DNA of 64,000 bases. It comes from Rhodococcus sp. 14-2470-1b. Lineage in GTDB: Bacteria; Actinomycetota; Actinomycetes; Mycobacteriales; Mycobacteriaceae. Where the stretch lies: assembly GCF_002259415.1 (NCBI RefSeq), contig NZ_NPFY01000006.1:62001-126000 (forward strand). The letters run 5' to 3'. Positions within the stretch are counted from its first letter, which is position 1. Each line of letters begins with the position of its first letter. Made by a program: the position numbers and the translations under genes. Shown here in pieces: positions 15,002 through 22,800 of the stretch. The notes beneath the pieces are model-generated. The model ran no database searches, was not told the origin of the DNA, and worked only from the letters and a program-made list of their open reading frames with translations.

Positions 15002-16947
15002 CGGGACTTCCTGCGTTTCAGATAGTCCGACACCACTGCGGCTCCGAGCCCATCCAACTCGGGAGCGATGACTCGCCCACCTACCCGCTCGGCCATCTTG
15101 TCCACGACGCGGGCCAGCCCCGGATCGTCTCCCAACCGGAAGATGGTCACCTGCGCACCCAGCTTCGCCACCGTATCCAGTTCACGGACCGTCAGCCCCA
15201 AAGTCCTGTTCGACGGCGGATAGTCGAAATATGCATGCCCGTCGGGCTCGAGGTGCGCGGTGGGTTCGCCGTCGGTCACGATCAGCACGACGGGTTGCGC
15301 GTTGGGATGCCGACGCAGGTGCCGCACCGCCAGCATCAACGCGTGATGCAGATTGGTGCCCTGGTCGTACGCCCCGTCGAGACCGGCCAGTTCCGATGCC
15401 GTCAGTGTCTGCGCGTGACGACCGAAGCCGATCAGCTGCAGATCGTCTCCGCGAAACCTGGTGCTGACGAGGTGATTCAACGCAAGAGCGGTGCGTTTCA
15501 TCGGCACCCAGCGACCGTCCATCACCATGGAGAACGACGTGTCGACGAGCAGCGCGACGGCCGCCTGCGTCCGCGTTTCGGTCTCGCTGATCTCGACGTC
15601 GGTCACTTGAAGCTGCACTGGGAACGTCGAGCCCTCGGCTGCGGTGCGCAGGACGGCATTGTTGACGGTGCGGGTGACGTCCCACGGCTCGGTGTCACCG
15701 AATTCCCATGCCCGAGAAGCCCCCGTCGGCTCGCCCATCGCACCGGCCTTGCGCGTGTCCCGCTCGCCGCCGCGTCGGGAAATTCGTCCCGCGACGTCCT
15801 TGAGGGCGGACTGTCCCAGCTGACGCATCGCCTTGGGCGACAACCGCCATTGACCGTCGGCACCCTTGTCCATGAATCCTTGCTGTTCGAGCGCCTTTTC
15901 GAGCTCGGCCAACATCCGAGCATCCGCCGCAGCTTCCGGCCCCAACTGTTTCAGCAACGCGTCGGCGTCGATGTCGTCGAGCGCGGCGCCGTTGTACTGC
16001 TGAGAGAGCTGGTTTCCGAGGTTCTCCAGGTCAGCGATGTCCTGTAGCGCACCGGTTCCGTCGCCAAGACCCATGCCGTTCTCGCCACGGAAGTTCTGCG
16101 ACCCGTCCCAATCCTCCCCCGGTCTGGCTTGCTGGAGGTTCTGATCGAGCTGGTCGAGTTGCTGCAGCAGATTCGAATCTCCGAATGCCTGCTGCGCCAA
16201 CGCATCGAGCTCCGCTCGCTGCTCCGGACTGAGCGAGTTGCGCAGACGCTGAGCTGCCGCGGATCGCTGGGCCAGGGAATCGAGTAGCTCCTCGACGTTC
16301 GACGGATTCTCGGGGAAGTGCTGGCCGTGCTTGGCCATGAACTCCGAGAAGTCCTGATCGGTGTCCTCGCCTCGGTTGTGCTTGTCCAGAAGCTCGTTGA
16401 GATCCTTCAGCATCTCGCTGATGGCTTGCCGATCCTCGTCCGTCCCGTTCTCGAGCGCATTCTTCATACCCGCGAAACGCTGGTCCAACATCTCACGCCC
16501 GAGCAGATCCTTGATCTTCTCGTAGTTCTCGCGAGCTTCCGACGAACGCCAGTCGTAATCGGCTAGCTCCTGCACGGCCTGCGCCGTCGACGGGGACAGA
16601 TCCCCGATTTGCATCTCCTGGAAACGCGCGTCGTCGTCGAGCGCACGAGCCAACGCTTTGCGCTCCTCGAGGACGGCTTTGTCCAGGAGTTCGCGGACCT
16701 CCTGGAGTGTTCCGTCGAGGTTGTTCTTCCGCAGAAGATCCCGTCGCCGACGGTTGGCCTCGGCCGCCAGATCGTCGAGGCCCCGCATGTTCCGGGTACC
16801 CCGCCGGAGCATCTCCTGCATCGCCCGACGCGGCGATGCGCCCTCGAGCACGTCCTCACCGATCGACTCAAGCGCTTCGCGCAGGTCTACCGGCGGTGCC
16901 AGTGGATCGGGGCCGTCGTGATACCGCCCGTATCTACTGGCAGGCAT
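14998..16947 (-). CDS. VWA domain protein partnered with MoxR-type ATPase
   Basis: This is a 649-residue protein. The N-terminal 400 residues are charged, Gln-rich and mostly helical, probably coiled-coil. The C-terminal von Willebrand A domain (about 460-645) has an intact MIDAS site: Asp469-Thr-Ser-Phe-Ser473, Thr531 and Asp559 (TDGEP). It corresponds in position to M. tuberculosis Rv0959, and the ATPase gene immediately upstream ends exactly at its start. Such MoxR/VWA pairs act as chaperones that insert metals or remodel complexes; the client is unknown. Confidence 0.88.
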   Translation of the reverse strand: MPASRYGRYHDGPDPLAPPVDLREALESIGEDVLEGASPRRAMQEMLRRGTRNMRGLDDLAAEANRRRRDLLRKNNLDGTLQEVRELLDKAVLEERKALARALDDDARFQEMQIGDLSPSTAQAVQELADYDWRSSEARENYEKIKDLLGREMLDQRFAGMKNALENGTDEDRQAISEMLKDLNELLDKHNRGEDTDQDFSEFMAKHGQHFPENPSNVEELLDSLAQRSAAAQRLRNSLSPEQRAELDALAQQAFGDSNLLQQLDQLDQNLQQARPGEDWDGSQNFRGENGMGLGDGTGALQDIADLENLGNQLSQQYNGAALDDIDADALLKQLGPEAAADARMLAELEKALEQQGFMDKGADGQWRLSPKAMRQLGQSALKDVAGRISRRGGERDTRKAGAMGEPTGASRAWEFGDTEPWDVTRTVNNAVLRTAAEGSTFPVQLQVTDVEISETETRTQAAVALLVDTSFSMVMDGRWVPMKRTALALNHLVSTRFRGDDLQLIGFGRHAQTLTASELAGLDGAYDQGTNLHHALMLAVRHLRRHPNAQPVVLIVTDGEPTAHLEPDGHAYFDYPPSNRTLGLTVRELDTVAKLGAQVTIFRLGDDPGLARVVDKMAERVGGRVIAPELDGLGAAVVSDYLKRRKSR

Positions 16948-18332
16948 CAGCTGTACACCGTCTGTCCGTCGTCATCGGGATCCTTGGAAATCCTTCGCGC
17001 AAGGTATAGCCCTTCCAGTGCGAGTTCCGTTGCGGCAGCCCGCTCGCCATCGGACGTCGCGTTCAGACGCTCGTCGATCTCCTGAAGCACGTCGAGGTCC
17101 GGCAGCTCACCGATCAGTGTCTTGGCGGCGATTCGATCGCCCGTCACCACCGGCTCACCCTGTTCGATGGCCGTGACGAGCGGTGCCAGATTGATCCCAC
17201 CCAGCCGGTCCCGCACCGTGTCGGCCGTCGAGCGTCGAAGCAAATGCTCGAGCACCTCGGTCTCACGGCCCTCTTCACCGGACTCGAATTCCACCTTGCC
17301 CCTGAGGACTTCGATGATGGTTCCGAGGTCTACCGGCCGCGCCACCGCATCGCTCTCGCCGAGAACCGCAGCACGATGCACCGCCGCGGCCGCGATGGTC
17401 TCCGCCGCGGCGATGGCGAACCGCGCCGACACACCCGAACGCTGGTCGACGGACGGCGACTCACGCAGCAGCCTGGTGAACCGCGCCAGCACTTCGAGAA
17501 GGTACGACGGCACGTTCGCCGGGAGGTTGGCCTCCTGCTCGATCACCGAGATCTCGTCGGCCAACGCATGCGGGTAGTGAGTACGAATCTCCGCGCCGAA
17601 ACGGTCCTTCAACGGAGTGATGATCCGCCCACGGTTGGTGTAGTCCTCGGGATTCGCACTCGCGACGAGCACGACATCGAGCGGCAGACGCAGCGTGTAG
17701 CCGCGGACCTGGATGTCCCGCTCCTCCATGACGTTCAGCAGCGAAACCTGAATACGTTCCGCAAGATCGGGGAGCTCGTTGATCGCCACGATCCCCCGAT
17801 GACTCCGCGGCACGAGCCCGAAGTGGATGGTCTCCGGATCCCCTAGACTCCGTCCCTCGGCAACCTTCACCGGGTCGACATCGCCGACAAGGTCCGCAAC
17901 CGACGTATCCGGAGTAGCCAGCTTCTCCGAGTATCGCTCGCTACGGTGACGCCACTCGACGGGCAACGCGTCGCCGAGCTCACGTGCCCGTCTGATGCTC
18001 GCCGGAGTGATGGGTTCGTACGGATGCTCGCCGAGCTCGGAACCTGCGATGACAGGCGCCCACTCGTCGAGCAGAAGATTCAACGTACGAAGAAGGCGCG
18101 TCTTTCCCTGCCCGCGTTCACCGAGCAGAACAACGTCATGACCAGCAAGAATCGCTCGCTCGAACTGCGGAAGCACAGTCTTGTCGAAGCCCAGAATTCC
18201 CGGCCACGCATCCCTGCCCTCACGCAATGCGTCGAGCAGATTTTCCCGGAGTTCTTCTTTCACAGAGCGCTGCACGTGTCCGGATGCACGCAACTCGCCG
18301 ACAGTGGTGATGCCAGGTCGATTAGAGGTCAC
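16947..18332 (-). CDS. MoxR-like AAA+ ATPase (magnesium chelatase type)
   Basis: This 461-residue ATPase has Walker A GERGQGKT (71-78) and Walker B-type GIVAINE (about 180-186), matching the Rv0958 group. The start was set at GTG 18332 (VTSNRPG) because related proteins begin there with TVGELRASGH; the longer frame would extend into the promoter. It is upstream of and contiguous with the VWA gene. It probably works with that partner as a ring chaperone and not in tetrapyrrole synthesis, since no bch/cob genes are near. Confidence 0.87.
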   Translation of the reverse strand: MTSNRPGITTVGELRASGHVQRSVKEELRENLLDALREGRDAWPGILGFDKTVLPQFERAILAGHDVVLLGERGQGKTRLLRTLNLLLDEWAPVIAGSELGEHPYEPITPASIRRARELGDALPVEWRHRSERYSEKLATPDTSVADLVGDVDPVKVAEGRSLGDPETIHFGLVPRSHRGIVAINELPDLAERIQVSLLNVMEERDIQVRGYTLRLPLDVVLVASANPEDYTNRGRIITPLKDRFGAEIRTHYPHALADEISVIEQEANLPANVPSYLLEVLARFTRLLRESPSVDQRSGVSARFAIAAAETIAAAAVHRAAVLGESDAVARPVDLGTIIEVLRGKVEFESGEEGRETEVLEHLLRRSTADTVRDRLGGINLAPLVTAIEQGEPVVTGDRIAAKTLIGELPDLDVLQEIDERLNATSDGERAAATELALEGLYLARRISKDPDDDGQTVYS

Positions 18333-18459
18333 TTCACCAAAGTACGCCCGTCTCAGAAGAAGCACCGTTCGCCGAGTTCGAGGTTGTGCAGCGATATCCG
18401 TCGAAATACGCACATAGGCTCGCGTTCGGCGTTCCAATACCATAGATCGAGAAACACGT

Positions 18460-18493
18460 GCCGTGGCTATACACAGATGTGGATAGCCACGGC
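18460..18493. promoter_or_regulatory. 11-bp inverted repeat in divergent promoter
   Basis: GCCGTGGCTAT (18460-18470) is perfectly complementary to ATAGCCACGGC (18483-18493) with a 12-base spacer. It lies between the MoxR gene and the divergent AbiEi/DUF559-type gene, 34 bp before that gene's start. It could be an operator or a leader hairpin; there is no T-tract. Confidence 0.5.
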
Positions 18494-18526
18494 AAAACGT
18501 CGGTGTCAGTTGAGATCGTCTTCCGC

Positions 18527-19390
18527 ATGAACAATCGCCCGTTTCTGGGATCGGACGCGGTACGACAAGGACGTCTCACGCGCACCGCCTTGCGCCGCGA
18601 TCACCGGCGAATCTATCGCGACGTCTATATCCGCCGAACGGACGAGATCGACGCAAAGACGCGCGCGTGCGCAGCATGGCTGTTCTCGCGCGGGAAAGCC
18701 GTCGTGGCGGGTCAGAGCGCAGCCGCCATTCACGGCAACAAGTGGATTGCCGCTGATCACCGCGCCGAGCTCATCTGGCACGGTCATCGCCGACTGTCGG
18801 ACGTTATCGAGATCAGAGGCGACAAGTTACCGCCCGAACACATCGAAACCATCGGCGGAATTCGGGTCACCACTGCTGCACGTACAGCTTTCGACCTCGG
18901 CCGTAGAGGCCAGTTCGAGGAGGCATTGATACAGGTGGACGGGCTGTGCAATGCCACCTCGATGCCGCCCCGCACGATCGAACAACTTGCCGGTCAATGC
19001 AAGGGCGTCCGCGGTTCGATTCAACTCCGCCACGTTGTGGCACATGCCGACGCCGGCGCGGAATCACCGCAGGAGTCGAGATTGCGGTTGCTGATCGTGA
19101 ACGCCGGGCTCCCTCGTCCGCTCACTCAGATAGCAGTCCGGGGAACGGACGGACGCGTCTTCGCCAGGATCGACATGGGTTGGGCGAAGTGGAAAGTAGC
19201 GGTCGAGTACGACGGCCACCACCACTGGTCCGATGCCCGCCAGCGCGCCTGGGACATCGAGCGCGCACACAGACTCGAAACGCTCGGCTGGACCGTCATC
19301 AGAGTCAGCTCACAATTGCTCAGCCGCAGTCCGACGGCACTTATTGCGCGTATACGGGACGCGCTGCGCGCTGCCGGCGCTCCCGTGTGA
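18527..19390 (+). CDS. AbiEi-like / DUF559 endonuclease-fold protein
   Basis: This 287-residue protein has an N-terminal part (1-170) like the AbiEi-type antitoxin wing: a short winged-helix start, then AAAIHG and ETIGGIRVTTAARTAFDL. The C-terminal DUF559/Vsr-like endonuclease fold has Glu183 (ESRLRLLI), Asp216 (RIDMGW) and Glu227-x-Asp229 (AVEYDGHHH). No toxin gene sits next to it, so a toxin-antitoxin role is not supported; an orphan nuclease or regulator is possible. The ATG at 18527 fits the family start. It ends 8 bp before the palindrome at 19399. Two related genes occur at 44816 and 45876. Confidence 0.72.
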   Translation: MNNRPFLGSDAVRQGRLTRTALRRDHRRIYRDVYIRRTDEIDAKTRACAAWLFSRGKAVVAGQSAAAIHGNKWIAADHRAELIWHGHRRLSDVIEIRGDKLPPEHIETIGGIRVTTAARTAFDLGRRGQFEEALIQVDGLCNATSMPPRTIEQLAGQCKGVRGSIQLRHVVAHADAGAESPQESRLRLLIVNAGLPRPLTQIAVRGTDGRVFARIDMGWAKWKVAVEYDGHHHWSDARQRAWDIERAHRLETLGWTVIRVSSQLLSRSPTALIARIRDALRAAGAPV

Positions 19391-19398
19391 ACTGCGAA

Positions 19399-19446
19399 CG
19401 CGAGGTTATGTACGAAATTCGGACCGAATTCGCACATAACCTCGCG
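19399..19446. terminator. Long inverted repeat between DUF559-type gene and purH
   Basis: The outer 13-bp stem CGCGAGGTTATGT/ACATAACCTCGCG is perfect and continues inward with one mismatch and one bulge, for about 24-base arms. It lies between convergent genes (18527 gene and purH) and is probably a bidirectional terminator. Confidence 0.75.
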
Positions 19447-19458
19447 CTCGGCGCTGGA

Positions 19459-21009
19459 TCAGTGCGCGAAGTGACGCGAACCGGTGAGGTACAGCGTGAC
19501 GCCGGCGTCCTGGGCTGCGGCGATGACTTCGTTGTCGCGGACGGAACCGCCGGGCTGCACGACGGCTTTGACGCCGGCGGCCAGGAGAACCTGCAAGCCG
19601 TCGGGGAACGGGAAGAAGGCGTCCGAGGAGGCAACCGAACCGACGACGCGATCGCCCGCGCGCTGGACGGCGAGGTGAGCTGCGTCGACGCGGTTGACCT
19701 GGCCCATACCGACGCCGACGGACGCGCCGTCCTTGGCCAGCAGGATTGCGTTGGACTTGACGGCACGGCCTGCACGCCAGGCGAATTCGAGATCCTTCAG
19801 CGTCTGCTCGTCCGCTGCGTCACCGGCTGCCAGAGTCCAGTTGGCCGGGTTGTCGCCGTCGGCGTCGATGGCGTCGCGTTCCTGCAGCAGAGTCCCACCG
19901 GAGATCGGCTTGAGCTCGACACCCTTGCCCGACGGGGCGGCCGCGAGCAGCACACGAATGTTCTTCTTGCGCTGTAGAACTCCGAGTGCACCGTCAGCGT
20001 AGGACGGAGCGACGATCACCTCGGTGAAGATTTCCGCGACCTGCTCGGCCATCGCGACCGTCACTTCGCGGTTGGCTGCGATCACGCCGCCGTAAGCACT
20101 GACGGGGTCGCAGGCGTGGGCTTTGCGGTGCGCTTCGGCGATATCCGCGCCGACGGCGATGCCACACGGATTGGCGTGCTTGATGATCGCGACGGTCGGG
20201 CCCTCGTGATCGAAAGCGGCACGCCATGCTGCGTCGGCGTCGGTGAAGTTGTTGTAGGACATTTCTTTGCCGTGCAGCTGCTCGGCCTGAGCTATGCCGG
20301 TGCCTGCCGGGTCCTTGTACAGGGCTGCGGCCTGATGCGGGTTCTCCCCGTAACGCAGCACTGCCGCGCGGTCCCAGGTGCCGCCGATCCATGCGGGGAA
20401 CTGCGAGTCCGATTCCACGAGAACGCTGCTCATCCACGAGGCGACCGCGACGTCGTACGCAGCGGTGTGCTGGAACGCCTGTGCCGCAAGCGAAGTGCGC
20501 TCGGCGAGCGTGAACCCGCCGCCGGACACTGCGGTGAGTACATCGGAGTACCGAGCCGGATCCACCACGACCGCCACCGACGGGTGGTTCTTCGCGGCAG
20601 CGCGGACCATCGACGGGCCACCGATGTCGATCTGCTCGACGCATTCGTCCGGTGTCGCGCCACTGGCAACGGTGTCGGTGAACGGATAGAGGTTCACCAC
20701 GACCAACTCGAACGCCTCGATGCCCAGCTCCTCGAGCTGCGAAACATGCTCCGGCCGACGGGTATCGGCCAGAACACCCGCATGGACACGCGGATGCAGC
20801 GTCTTCACACGACCGTCGAGGGTCTCGGGAAACCCGGTGAGATCCTCGACCTTGGTGACCGGGATCCCGGCGTCGGCGATCTTGGATGCTGTCGATCCGG
20901 TGGAGACCAGAGCGACGCCTGCCTTGTGCAAGCCGGTTGCGAGTTCGATCAAACCGGTCTTGTCGTAGACGCTGACCAGTGCGCGGCGCACTGCTTTACG
21001 TTCACTCAT
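19459..21009 (-). CDS. purH: Bifunctional AICAR transformylase / IMP cyclohydrolase
   Basis: This 516-residue enzyme carries out the last two steps of IMP synthesis in the cytosol. The IMP cyclohydrolase (MGS-like) domain is at about 5-150 ([33 protein letters not shown]). The AICAR transformylase domain follows, with RYGENPHQ (219-226) and the catalytic Lys277-His278 of IIKHANPCG. Its ATG overlaps the purN stop as ATGA. Gene order purN-purH upstream of the MoxR/VWA pair matches mycobacteria, although the DUF559-type gene here intervenes. Confidence 0.97.
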   Translation of the reverse strand: MSERKAVRRALVSVYDKTGLIELATGLHKAGVALVSTGSTASKIADAGIPVTKVEDLTGFPETLDGRVKTLHPRVHAGVLADTRRPEHVSQLEELGIEAFELVVVNLYPFTDTVASGATPDECVEQIDIGGPSMVRAAAKNHPSVAVVVDPARYSDVLTAVSGGGFTLAERTSLAAQAFQHTAAYDVAVASWMSSVLVESDSQFPAWIGGTWDRAAVLRYGENPHQAAALYKDPAGTGIAQAEQLHGKEMSYNNFTDADAAWRAAFDHEGPTVAIIKHANPCGIAVGADIAEAHRKAHACDPVSAYGGVIAANREVTVAMAEQVAEIFTEVIVAPSYADGALGVLQRKKNIRVLLAAAPSGKGVELKPISGGTLLQERDAIDADGDNPANWTLAAGDAADEQTLKDLEFAWRAGRAVKSNAILLAKDGASVGVGMGQVNRVDAAHLAVQRAGDRVVGSVASSDAFFPFPDGLQVLLAAGVKAVVQPGGSVRDNEVIAAAQDAGVTLYLTGSRHFAH

Positions 21010-21629
21010 GGTTGAATCTGAGCCTTTCGTCCATCGGAGACAACACCTCGGGTGGCAACAGCTGCGATCACATCGACCAGAAGCCTGCGTTCCACGGTCT
21101 TGATTCGCTCGTGCAAAGTCGCGACATCGTCGTCGCCCAGCACGGGCACAGCTTCCTGAGCCAGAATCGGCCCGGTATCGACACCGGCGTCGACGAGATG
21201 CACCGTCGACCCGGTCAGTTTGACGCCGTAGGCGAGCGCGTCCTCCACTGCATGCGCACCGGGGAACGACGGCAACAGCGCAGGATGAGTGTTGACGATG
21301 CGTCCGGCGAACGCACCGAGAAAATCGGAACCGAGAATCTTCATGAAGCCGGCGGTCACCACCAGATCGGGCTCGTGCGCCAGCACACGTTCGGTGAGAG
21401 CCGCGTCCCAGCCATCACGATCCGCGAACTCCTTCAGCCCGACGCGGAAATGCGCAATCCCGGCAGTGTGTGCATGCCGGGCAGCGTCGCAATCACGATC
21501 GACACCGACCGCAACGATCCGCGCCGGATAGGACTCGGCCTTCGTCGCATCGATCAGGGACTGCAGAAGCGATCCGGTGCCCGAAGCGAGGACAACGACG
21601 CGTGCTGGGTGCTCACGGGTGGCAGTCAG
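21006..21629 (-). CDS. purN: Phosphoribosylglycinamide formyltransferase, CTG start
   Basis: This 207-residue GAR transformylase adds the first formyl group in purine synthesis. The frame shows [15 protein letters not shown], then [11 protein letters not shown], the catalytic [15 protein letters not shown] and [14 protein letters not shown]. No in-frame ATG, GTG or TTG exists before residue 82, which is well inside the domain. CTG at 21629-21627 has AGGAG 7 bases upstream and gives [14 protein letters not shown], matching the normal N-terminus (usually MTATR...), so CTG is the probable start. A plausible TATTCT -10 lies at 21697-21692. The stop overlaps purH. Confidence 0.88.
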   Translation of the reverse strand: MTATREHPARVVVLASGTGSLLQSLIDATKAESYPARIVAVGVDRDCDAARHAHTAGIAHFRVGLKEFADRDGWDAALTERVLAHEPDLVVTAGFMKILGSDFLGAFAGRIVNTHPALLPSFPGAHAVEDALAYGVKLTGSTVHLVDAGVDTGPILAQEAVPVLGDDDVATLHERIKTVERRLLVDVIAAVATRGVVSDGRKAQIQP

Positions 21630-21999
21630 CGCACTTCTCCTGATCGATCGAGGCCGGATCGCCCGTCTGTATCTGACCGGGACCAGTGTGAAGAATAGTC
21701 GCTGCCTGTTCGGGCGTCGTAACGCAGGTCCTTTCTCGATCGAGAGGCTCTACGTCAGTTCCTGGTCGAGGGCCGCGAACAGTTCCTCGGCGTCCCGAGG
21801 CTCGGTCGGGAGGCTTGCCACGATCCCCAGCTCGGTGCGCGCCGAGATGTGCGCGGTGGTGCAGTAGCGGGGTGGAGAAAACTCCACCCCGGATTCGCCC
21901 TTTGGCTCCATGTGAAACCACGATCGCGAGCAATAGCGTCGTAGACGAACCACACAGGCTGCATGCAGCTTCACATCGACTTCTCTCGAGGAGCACACG
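21630..21999. other. Divergent intergenic region purN / ABC exporter
   Basis: There is no confident gene. Toward purN there is a TATTCT -10 (21697-21692) with a weak upstream element, and a perfect 12-bp palindrome TCTCGATCGAGA at 21734-21745. Toward the exporter there is a 9-bp hairpin GGGGTGGAG-AAAA-CTCCACCCC at 21869-21890, a candidate operator for the nearby LuxR-type regulator. The exporter has GAGGAG 7 bases before its ATG. Confidence 0.6.
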
Positions 22000-22800
22000 A
22001 TGCACACCAGACGACCAGCCGATCATCCTCTTGCAGTACACGTGGACGCAGTGACGAAAACCTACGGCTCCGGTGAGAACGAGGTCGCCGCACTGCGCGG
22101 AGTCACCATCGGATTCGCACAGGGCACCTTCACCGCCATCATGGGCCCGTCGGGGTCCGGTAAGAGCACGCTGATGCACTGCGCCGCAGGACTGGACACA
22201 CCGGATTCGGGCACAGTCACGGTCGGTGGCCACGACCTCGGTGGTCTCGACGAGGTCGGCCTCACCGAATTGCGCCGCGAAAGCATCGGATTCATCTTCC
22301 AGTCCTTCAACCTGCTTCCGTCGCTGACCGTCGCGCAGAACATCGAACTGCCGCTGCGTCTCGCCGGCCGCAAGATCGATCGCACGCGAATCATGATGGT
22401 GATCGACGCAGTCGGCCTCGCAGCCCGTGTCAACCACTTGCCGAGCGAGCTGTCCGGTGGTCAGCAGCAGCGCGTCGCCATCGCACGCGCTCTCGCCGCA
22501 GAGCCGTCCGTCATCTTCGCCGACGAACCCACCGGCGCGCTCGATACCCGCACCGCCGGTGACGTTCTCACCTTGCTGCGTGAGTCGGTCAACGCCAACG
22601 GGCAGACCATCGTCATGGTCACCCACGATCCCGTCGCCGCGTCCTACGCCGATCGCGTCGTGTTTCTCGCTGATGGTCAATTCGTCGGCGAGCTGTACCG
22701 CCCGACGGCCTCCGCCATCGCCGAGCGAATGACTCACCTCGACGCCCGCGCGGCCAGTACACCCGGAGTCTCCGCAGCAGGTGTCGGGGGGCAGCGCTGA
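22000..22800 (+). CDS. ABC exporter ATPase (MacB/LolD type)
   Basis: This 266-residue ATPase shows Walker A GPSGSGKST (49-57), the Q-loop at Gln101 (FQSFNLLPSLTV), signature LSGGQQQR (151-158), Walker B VIFADEPTGALD (Glu176) and His209. FNLLPSLTVAQN and DEPTGALD are typical of MacB-type exporters. Its stop overlaps the permease start (TGATG). With the two-component pair downstream it forms a module of the kind that responds to cell-wall antibiotics or peptides; the substrate is inferred only by analogy. Confidence 0.92.
   Translation: MHTRRPADHPLAVHVDAVTKTYGSGENEVAALRGVTIGFAQGTFTAIMGPSGSGKSTLMHCAAGLDTPDSGTVTVGGHDLGGLDEVGLTELRRESIGFIFQSFNLLPSLTVAQNIELPLRLAGRKIDRTRIMMVIDAVGLAARVNHLPSELSGGQQQRVAIARALAAEPSVIFADEPTGALDTRTAGDVLTLLRESVNANGQTIVMVTHDPVAASYADRVVFLADGQFVGELYRPTASAIAERMTHLDARAASTPGVSAAGVGGQR

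Noticed and set aside
18527..19390. Toxin-antitoxin pair
   Set aside because: The AbiEi-like wing is present but no AbiEii-type nucleotidyltransferase toxin is adjacent here or at 44816-46823.
21006..21386. purN as a truncated 126-residue gene
   Set aside because: The frame continues upstream with the complete conserved N-terminus and an ideal ribosome site at CTG; truncation or frameshift is not supported.
21750..21911. Short minus-strand frame ending HISARTELGIVASLPTEP
   Set aside because: It lacks a ribosome site, spans the GGGGTGGAG hairpin and gives no family; kept only as an intergenic note.
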